NCBI GenBank assembly: GCA_022566155.1
Contig: JADFJS010000003.1
Span: 1-33,037 of the forward strand
DNA from: Chloroflexota bacterium
GTDB lineage: Bacteria > Chloroflexota > Dehalococcoidia > Lucifugimonadales > UBA3495
Length of the DNA: 33,037 bases
Reading direction: 5' to 3'
Positions 28,215-33,037 of this stretch are shown in pieces (position 1 is the stretch's first letter; each line of letters opens with the position of its first letter). The notes below the pieces were generated by a model, which did not search any database, had not been told where the DNA came from, and was given only the letters and a program-made list of their open reading frames with translations. Both the position numbers and the translations under genes were made by a program.

Positions 28215-31133
28215 TTAGTTATCCGCCGCTGCCGCTACCGGCTCTTGCATCGAGCGGCGGGCGGCCTCCAGGGCCTTGCGCAGATACTGGCTGGTGTGGG
28301 AGCGCCGGATCCGGGCGATCTGTTCCGGTGTGCCGGTGGCGACGACGTGTCCGCCCTTGTCGCCCGCGCCCGGCCCCAGGTCGATGATCCAGTCGCTATT
28401 CTTGATAATGTCCAGATTGTGCTCGATCAGCAAGACCGTGTTGCCGCTATCCACCAATCGGTGCAGCACCCGCAGCAGCGCGGCGCAGTCCTGGAAGGAG
28501 AGGCCGGTGGTTGGCTCGTCCAGCAGGTAAAGGGTCTTACCCGTGGCCCGCTTTGACAGCTCGGTGGACAGCTTGACCCGCTGGGCCTCGCCTCCCGACA
28601 GTGTGGTTGCGGGTTGCCCCAACCGGATGTAGCCCAGGCCCACGTCCCTCAGCGTTTCTAACTTGGGTTTGATCCGGGGGAAATTGAAGAAAAACTCCAG
28701 AGCCTGATCGACGGTCATGCTCAGGACATCGGCGATACTCCGGTCCCGCATGGTGACTTCCAGAGCTTCCCGGTTGTAGCGCCGGCCTTGGCAGATCTCG
28801 CAGGGAACCGTGACGTCGGGCAGGAACTGCATCTCGATCTGATTGTAGCCCTCCCCCTGGCAGGCCTCACACCGGCCGCCCTTGACGTTGAAGGAGAACC
28901 GGCCGGGCGCATAACCCCGCACCCGAGCCTCGGGCAGGCTGGCGAACAGCTCTCTGATGGGGGTGAAGGCGCCGGTGTAGGTGGCCGGGTTGGAGCGGGG
29001 GGTGCGGCCGATGGGCGACTGGTCGATATTGACCACCTTGTCGATGTTCTCCACACCCACCAGTTCATCGTGTGCGCCCGGCAGGTCTCTGCCACGGTAC
29101 ATGATCTGCGCCAGTTTCTTGTAAAGGACCTCGTAGGCCAGGGAGCTCTTTCCCGACCCCGAAACCCCGGTGATGCAGATCAGCATCCCCAAAGGCAGCT
29201 CTACGTCGATGTTCTTGAGGTTGTTCTGTCTAGCGCCCTTGATGGTCAAGGTTTTGCCGTTGCCCTTGCGGCGCTCCGCAGGCATCGGTACGATTTTTCG
29301 TCCGCTGAGGTACTGGCCGGTTATCGACTCGGGGACCTGGATCACCTCTTCCAACGTTCCGGTGGCCACCACGTAGCCGCCCTGCTCCCCGGCACCCGGA
29401 CCCATGTCCGCGATGTAATCGGCGGCCCGCATCATCGCCTCATCGTGCTCCACCACGATCACCGTGTTTCCCATGTCCTTCAGCTTGGTCAGCGTGTCGA
29501 TGAGGAGATGGTCGTCGTGGGGATGCAAGCCAACCGTCGGCTCATCGCAAACGTAGAGCACCCCGGTGAGTCCAGAGCCGATCTGGGTAGCCAAACGGAC
29601 CCGCTGGGCTTCACCACCCGACAGGGTCCTCGCCGTGCGGCCCATGGTGATGTAGTTCAGGCCTATGTTTTCCAAGAACTGCAGCCGGCCTTCAATCTCC
29701 TTGAGAATCTGATTGCCGATGGTTTTCTCGCGCGTGGAAAGGGTCTGGCGCGTGTGTTTCCCTGGCGCGTCGGGGTCGATCTCCCGCACCCATGCCAGCG
29801 CCTGGCTCACGTTCTTGTCACAAACATCCATGATCCCCAGGCGGCAGACCTTGACCGCCAGGGCTTCCGGCCGCAGGCGCTTGCCGTCGCAGGTCCGGCA
29901 GGTGCGCGCCGCCATATACCGCTCAATCTCCTGACGCGTGTGGTCGGATTCGGTCTCCCGGTGACGGCGGGACAGGTTGGGGATCACTCCCTCATAGGAG
30001 GTTTCCCAGCTATAGGTCTGGCCTCGATGGGTCTTGTGCTCTATCTTGATCTTCTTGGAATCGTTGCCATAGAGTATCAGGTCCAGATGTTCCTGGGATA
30101 GGTCTTTGACCTGGGTCTTCCCGGAGAACCCGTGGGACCGGGCCACCGAGTCCATCAGGCTCATGTACCAGCCGCTGGAGGCCCCCGAGCGGGTCCACGG
30201 CGCCACCGCCCCTTCCAGTAGGGACAGGGACTTGTTGGGGATCACCAGGTCCGGGTCCACCTCCAACTTGTATCCAAGGCCGGTACAATCGGGGCAAGCG
30301 CCGTGGGGGCTGTTGAAGCTGAAGGTGCGTGGTTCTATCTCAGACAGGCTGATTCCGCACCGCACGCAGGCAAACTGCTCCGAGAACACCAGCTGGTCCT
30401 TCTCCCCCTCACGGTCCACCTGGACCACGCCATCGCCCTCCCTCAGGGCAGCTTCCACCGACTCGGCCACTCTGGTGGTCTCCGTATCGGGGCGTATTAT
30501 CAGCCGGTCAACCACGATCTCGATGTAGTGCCACTTCTTCTTATCCAGGTTCAGGTCATCAAGCTCGTCCAGGGCATGCACCGTGCCGTTGACCCGCACC
30601 CTGACGAAGCCCGCTTTACGGGCCGCTTCGAACACCTCGCGGTGCTCGCCCTTCTTGCGCCGCACTTTGGGTGCCAGGAGCAGGATCCGGCTGCCTTCGG
30701 GCAAGGCCATGATGGCGTCGACGATCTGCTGGATCGTTTGCCTTTCAATCGGCCGGCTGCACTTGGGGCAGTGGGGATGGCCGACGCGGGCGAACAGCAG
30801 GCGCAGGTAATCGTAGACCTCGGTGACGGTGCCCACGGTGGAGCGGGGGTTGTGGGAAACCCCCTTCTGGTCGATGGAGATAGCCGGAGAAAGCCCTTCG
30901 ATATAGTCCACGTCGGGCTTGTCCATTCGGCCCAGAAACTGGCGGGCGTATGCGGACAGAGACTCGACGTAGCGGCGCTGTCCCTCGGCATAGATGGTGT
31001 CAAAGGCCAGGGAGCTCTTACCCGAACCGGACACGCCGGTGATAACAACCAGCTTGCCCCTGGGGATGGCGATGTCGATGTTCTTGAGGTTGTGCTCTCG
31101 GGCCCCTTTTACAATGATGAAATCTTGGGGCAT
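28215..31133 (-). CDS. uvrA: Excinuclease ABC subunit A
   Basis: The damage-recognition ATPase of nucleotide-excision repair (972 aa, the usual length). It has two ABC ATPase modules: first Walker A GVSGSGKSS (near residues 33-41) and the second in the C-terminal half (GVSGSGKSS again), each with an LSGGEAQRV signature. Zinc-finger Cys pairs are visible (CPKCSRP, CVRCG...CPDC, CEAC...CEIC), as is the family start GAREHNLKNIDI. ATG 31133 has GGGAG four bases upstream. No SOS box was recognised before it. Confidence 0.98.
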   Translation of the reverse strand: MPQDFIIVKGAREHNLKNIDIAIPRGKLVVITGVSGSGKSSLAFDTIYAEGQRRYVESLSAYARQFLGRMDKPDVDYIEGLSPAISIDQKGVSHNPRSTVGTVTEVYDYLRLLFARVGHPHCPKCSRPIERQTIQQIVDAIMALPEGSRILLLAPKVRRKKGEHREVFEAARKAGFVRVRVNGTVHALDELDDLNLDKKKWHYIEIVVDRLIIRPDTETTRVAESVEAALREGDGVVQVDREGEKDQLVFSEQFACVRCGISLSEIEPRTFSFNSPHGACPDCTGLGYKLEVDPDLVIPNKSLSLLEGAVAPWTRSGASSGWYMSLMDSVARSHGFSGKTQVKDLSQEHLDLILYGNDSKKIKIEHKTHRGQTYSWETSYEGVIPNLSRRHRETESDHTRQEIERYMAARTCRTCDGKRLRPEALAVKVCRLGIMDVCDKNVSQALAWVREIDPDAPGKHTRQTLSTREKTIGNQILKEIEGRLQFLENIGLNYITMGRTARTLSGGEAQRVRLATQIGSGLTGVLYVCDEPTVGLHPHDDHLLIDTLTKLKDMGNTVIVVEHDEAMMRAADYIADMGPGAGEQGGYVVATGTLEEVIQVPESITGQYLSGRKIVPMPAERRKGNGKTLTIKGARQNNLKNIDVELPLGMLICITGVSGSGKSSLAYEVLYKKLAQIMYRGRDLPGAHDELVGVENIDKVVNIDQSPIGRTPRSNPATYTGAFTPIRELFASLPEARVRGYAPGRFSFNVKGGRCEACQGEGYNQIEMQFLPDVTVPCEICQGRRYNREALEVTMRDRSIADVLSMTVDQALEFFFNFPRIKPKLETLRDVGLGYIRLGQPATTLSGGEAQRVKLSTELSKRATGKTLYLLDEPTTGLSFQDCAALLRVLHRLVDSGNTVLLIEHNLDIIKNSDWIIDLGPGAGDKGGHVVATGTPEQIARIRRSHTSQYLRKALEAARRSMQEPVAAAADN

Positions 31134-31225
31134 AATCTCCCACCTGAGACGCTTTGATCGATATCCATTCTAGCACCGGCGGGGGCGGCGCGGGAGCGCT
31201 CCAGCCTTGAAAGCCGCTCCAGGAA

Positions 31226-31249
31226 ACGGTTGCAGAAGCGTGCAACCGT
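31226..31249. promoter_or_regulatory. Perfect 9-bp dyad overlapping the HTH-gene promoter
   Basis: ACGGTTGCA (31226-31234) and TGCAACCGT (31241-31249) form a perfect inverted repeat with a six-base centre. It covers the -35 box (TTGCAG, 31230-31235) and the spacer of the promoter before the HTH gene, the usual place for an autorepression site. Confidence 0.65.
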
Positions 31250-31259
31250 GTGAAATAAT
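31230..31259 (+). promoter_or_regulatory. Promoter of the HTH/toxin-like pair
   Basis: TTGCAG (31230-31235), an 18-base spacer and AATAAT (31254-31259), 28 bases before the ATG at 31288. Confidence 0.55.
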
Positions 31260-31287
31260 GGATTTTGCAGAGGTTGAGGAGTCTTGA

Positions 31288-31779
31288 ATGGATGTCGGAA
31301 GAGAGGATTTTGAGGCTGGGATCTATGGTGACGCGCTAGAGCGTGTGATGGAATTATTGTCGCATGGCCAGCCACATACCGAAAAGGAAATCCAATCCGA
31401 AACCGGCCTGGAAACCAAATCGCTGAATATTGCTCTGGCAAAGCTTCAGGAACGCGGCCGAATTGAACGGAAGTTCCTGGGCGCTAGCGCCTATTATGTG
31501 GCGATAAAATCAGCGCCGAGCCAGGAATGGTATACCATCGACGAGTCGGCAAGTTACCTTCGGGTTTCACGACGGACGATGTATCAGCTTATTCATGACG
31601 GTCAAGTGGCAGCTTACCGGGTGGGCGCGGGGGGTCACCGCAGGTTCAAGCGGGACGACCTCGAGCATCTGATGCGGGCGGAGGATACCGAGGATCTGCA
31701 GGCCATGACTGCGGTAGCCGATCCGGTGTTGGCGGAACTCTGGGACAACGAAAAAGATGCTGTTTACGACCGAATATAG
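31288..31779 (+). CDS. Two-domain HTH DNA-binding protein (probable antitoxin)
   Basis: A 163-aa DNA-binding protein. Residues about 15-72 look like a winged helix (TEKEIQSETGLETKSLNIAL, then LQERGRIERKFLG); residues 81-129 form an excisionase/MerR-type helix-turn-helix (WYTIDESASYLRVSRRTMYQ, then HRRFKRDDLEHLM). The short acidic C-terminus could bind a partner. Its stop overlaps the start of a MazF/PemK-like gene by 23 bases, and a perfect dyad covers the promoter. This arrangement fits an autoregulated toxin-antitoxin operon, though the antitoxin role is inferred and a two-HTH antitoxin is not standard for MazF-like toxins. Confidence 0.7.
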   Translation: MDVGREDFEAGIYGDALERVMELLSHGQPHTEKEIQSETGLETKSLNIALAKLQERGRIERKFLGASAYYVAIKSAPSQEWYTIDESASYLRVSRRTMYQLIHDGQVAAYRVGAGGHRRFKRDDLEHLMRAEDTEDLQAMTAVADPVLAELWDNEKDAVYDRI

Positions 31780-32111
31780 CCGCGGTGATGTGGTATTGGT
31801 TAGCTTCATGTTTAGCGAGGAGACGGGGGGCCAAACGGCGCCCTGCCGTTGTTCTTTGCTCGGAAGCGTACCAGAGAGGGCGCCAGGACGTAATTGCAGC
31901 GGCTATTACGAGTAATACGGACCGGATTTTGGCCGGCGACTTCCTGATCAATGATTGGCAGGACGCCGGTCTCCCCCTTCCGTCGGTCGCGACGGGCGTC
32001 ATCAGAACCATAAAGCAGGGGATGATCATCCGCACACTGGGCAGCCTTTCCCATCGCGACATGGCTACCATCGACCAACACCTGAGGCTGAATCTCGGCC
32101 TAGTAGATTGA
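31757..32111 (+). pseudogene. MazF/PemK-like toxin with +1 frameshift
   Basis: Probably an endoribonuclease toxin of the MazF/PemK fold, about 117 aa if restored. ATG 31757 opens MLFTTEYSRGDVVLVSFMFS in one frame, and the family continues as KRRPAVVLCSEAYQRGRQDV in the next frame, ending at 32111. The switch lies in the run GGGGGGCC (31825-31832); removing one base gives SEETGGKRRPAVV, matching the family. As written the protein is broken, so either the toxin is inactivated, the ribosome shifts, or the run was miscounted in assembly. The start of the open frame at 31785 (MMWYWLAS) is not a natural N-terminus. The gene follows the HTH gene with an overlap, as in toxin-antitoxin operons. Confidence 0.62.
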
Positions 32112-32134
32112 CTGGTGGGGTGCCGTCAAGCTCG

Positions 32135-32941
32135 ATGCAAAATGTGATGCGAAGCCTATTTAAGACCAACAAAGTGTTCATAGGCGTGGTCCACTTGCCG
32201 CCGCTGCCCGGGTCGCCGCGGTGGGGCGGTGACATGGACCGGGTGCTCGCCCAGGCCGAGGAGGAAGCCGGGATCCTGGACAAGGGCGGCGCCCACGGCA
32301 TAATCGTGGAAAACTTTGGCGACGCTCCCTTCCGCATCGGGCGGGTGGACCCCGTTACCGTTGCCGCCATGACGCTGGCCCTGGACCGGGTCCGGCGGGT
32401 GACCGCCCTGCCGCTTGGCGTCAACATGCTGCGCAACGATGCCCTATCGGCGCTGGCCGTGGCCGCCGCAACCTCCGCCGATTTTATCCGCGTCAACGTG
32501 CATTACGGGGTGATGGCGGCCGATGAGGGTTTGGTGGAGGGTGAGGCCCACGTCACCCTGCGCCGGCGCCGGGAGCTGGGCGTGGATGTCAAGATATTGG
32601 CCGATGTGTTGGTGAAGCACGCCGTGCCATTGGGTCCGGCGGACCTGGGGCTAACGGCCCGGGAGACGGTGTTCCGGGGTCTGGCCGATGGCCTGATCGT
32701 GTCCGGGCCGGTCACCGGACTACCTGCCGAGGCCTCCGACGTAGCAACGGTCCGGCAAGCGGTGCCCGATGGATTCATCCTGGTGGGTAGCGGCGTAGAC
32801 GAAGCCAACGCCAAGAAGCTTCTGTCCCTGGCCGATGGGGCGATCGTCGGCACCAGCTTGAAACATGATGGCTTGGTGACCAACCGCCTGGACCCTGAGC
32901 GGGTCAAGGGGATGGCGGAGATTATAAGGAATATGGGCTAG
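32135..32941 (+). CDS. btpA: BtpA-family protein
   Basis: A TIM-barrel protein of the BtpA family (268 aa from ATG 32135). BtpA is named for a cyanobacterial protein needed for photosystem I biogenesis, but homologues occur widely in bacteria and archaea without photosynthesis and have no settled role. Motifs include FIGVVHLPPLPGSPR, GIIVENFGDAPF, PLGVNMLRNDA, FIRVNVHYGVM and the C-terminal DGAIVGTSLKHDG. The stop codon TAG (32939-32941) lies in the GCTAGTAC end of a repeat, so the gene ends inside the element boundary. Start may be ATG 32135 or 32147; no strong ribosome site is seen. Confidence 0.9.
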   Translation: MQNVMRSLFKTNKVFIGVVHLPPLPGSPRWGGDMDRVLAQAEEEAGILDKGGAHGIIVENFGDAPFRIGRVDPVTVAAMTLALDRVRRVTALPLGVNMLRNDALSALAVAAATSADFIRVNVHYGVMAADEGLVEGEAHVTLRRRRELGVDVKILADVLVKHAVPLGPADLGLTARETVFRGLADGLIVSGPVTGLPAEASDVATVRQAVPDGFILVGSGVDEANAKKLLSLADGAIVGTSLKHDGLVTNRLDPERVKGMAEIIRNMG

Positions 32942-33037
32942 TACATAGTCAACTCGTATTTAATACCATGTCATTGCGAGCGAAGCGAAGCAATCCCGGT
33001 AGGGGCAGCCCTCAGGAATCCCACCCCAGATTGCCAC
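32937..33037. repeat. MITE-like repeat, copy A2 (truncated by window end)
   Basis: Reading rightward, GCTAGTACATAGTCAACT and then TTAATACCATGTCATTGCGAG match the reverse complement of copy A1 with only a few differences over about 100 bases. The far terminal repeat is outside the window. It is in inverted orientation relative to A1, 30 kb away. Confidence 0.78.

Noticed and set aside
28788-30101. A 437-codon open frame antisense to uvrA
   Set aside because: Long antisense frames are expected opposite GC-rich genes; uvrA is certain on the other strand and the translated frame has no family features.

Overview
This 33 kb window (roughly 60% GC, many TTG/GTG starts) looks like a chromosomal fragment of a Chloroflexota bacterium, most likely in or near the Dehalococcoidia/SAR202 group. 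That placement is an inference. It rests on the style of the ATP synthase subunits, an acyl-CoA mutase built as a separate large subunit, an LLM/F420-type oxidoreductase, an EtfD-type membrane Fe-S protein, and short inverted repeats of a kind I associate with this group. No rRNA, tRNA or CRISPR array was found.

Layout. 1-2.8 kb: the C-terminal end of a large serine recombinase, then a B12-dependent acyl-CoA mutase large subunit (minus strand), then two abutting MITE-like repeats. 2.85-7.0 kb: ribF-tyrS (minus) divergent from rsmD-coaD-coiled-coil protein (plus). 7.1-10.4 kb: a Lon-family AAA protease (minus) and a bifunctional-nuclease-domain protein (plus). 10.5-17.8 kb: a complete F-type ATP synthase operon in the order atpI/Z-atpB-[32-aa membrane microprotein]-atpE-F-H-A-G-D-C. 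17.9-21.5 kb: rex (minus), a DUF503 gene and a small orphan gene (plus), a SelW/Rdx-like gene that reads as a selenoprotein, an alpha/beta hydrolase and a zinc-ribbon protein. 21.6-25.8 kb: an EtfD-like membrane Fe-S oxidoreductase and an LLM oxidoreductase (minus), divergent from a fumarylacetoacetase-family gene. 25.9-31.1 kb: an M16 peptidase, an MBL-fold hydrolase, a broken LMW-phosphatase remnant and uvrA. 31.2-33.0 kb: a two-domain HTH protein plus a frameshifted MazF/PemK-like toxin, btpA, and a further copy of the first repeat running off the window.

How the genes fit together. The best-supported theme is energy and redox metabolism: proton-driven ATP synthesis, NADH/NAD+ sensing by Rex, ETF-to-quinone electron transfer (EtfD) and acyl-CoA rearrangement. 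The ATP synthase c subunit lacks the sodium-site residues, so H+ is the likely ion.

The observations most worth following up are: (1) the in-frame UGA at the redox position of the Rdx protein, with a matching bacterial SECIS-like hairpin; (2) an isobutyryl-CoA-mutase-type active site in what would normally be labelled methylmalonyl-CoA mutase; (3) an unlisted 32-aa single-span membrane peptide between atpB and atpE; (4) a gene after coaD with no AUG/GUG/UUG start at its expected N-terminus; (5) a toxin-antitoxin-like locus with a perfect 9-bp dyad over its promoter and a +1 frameshift in the toxin.
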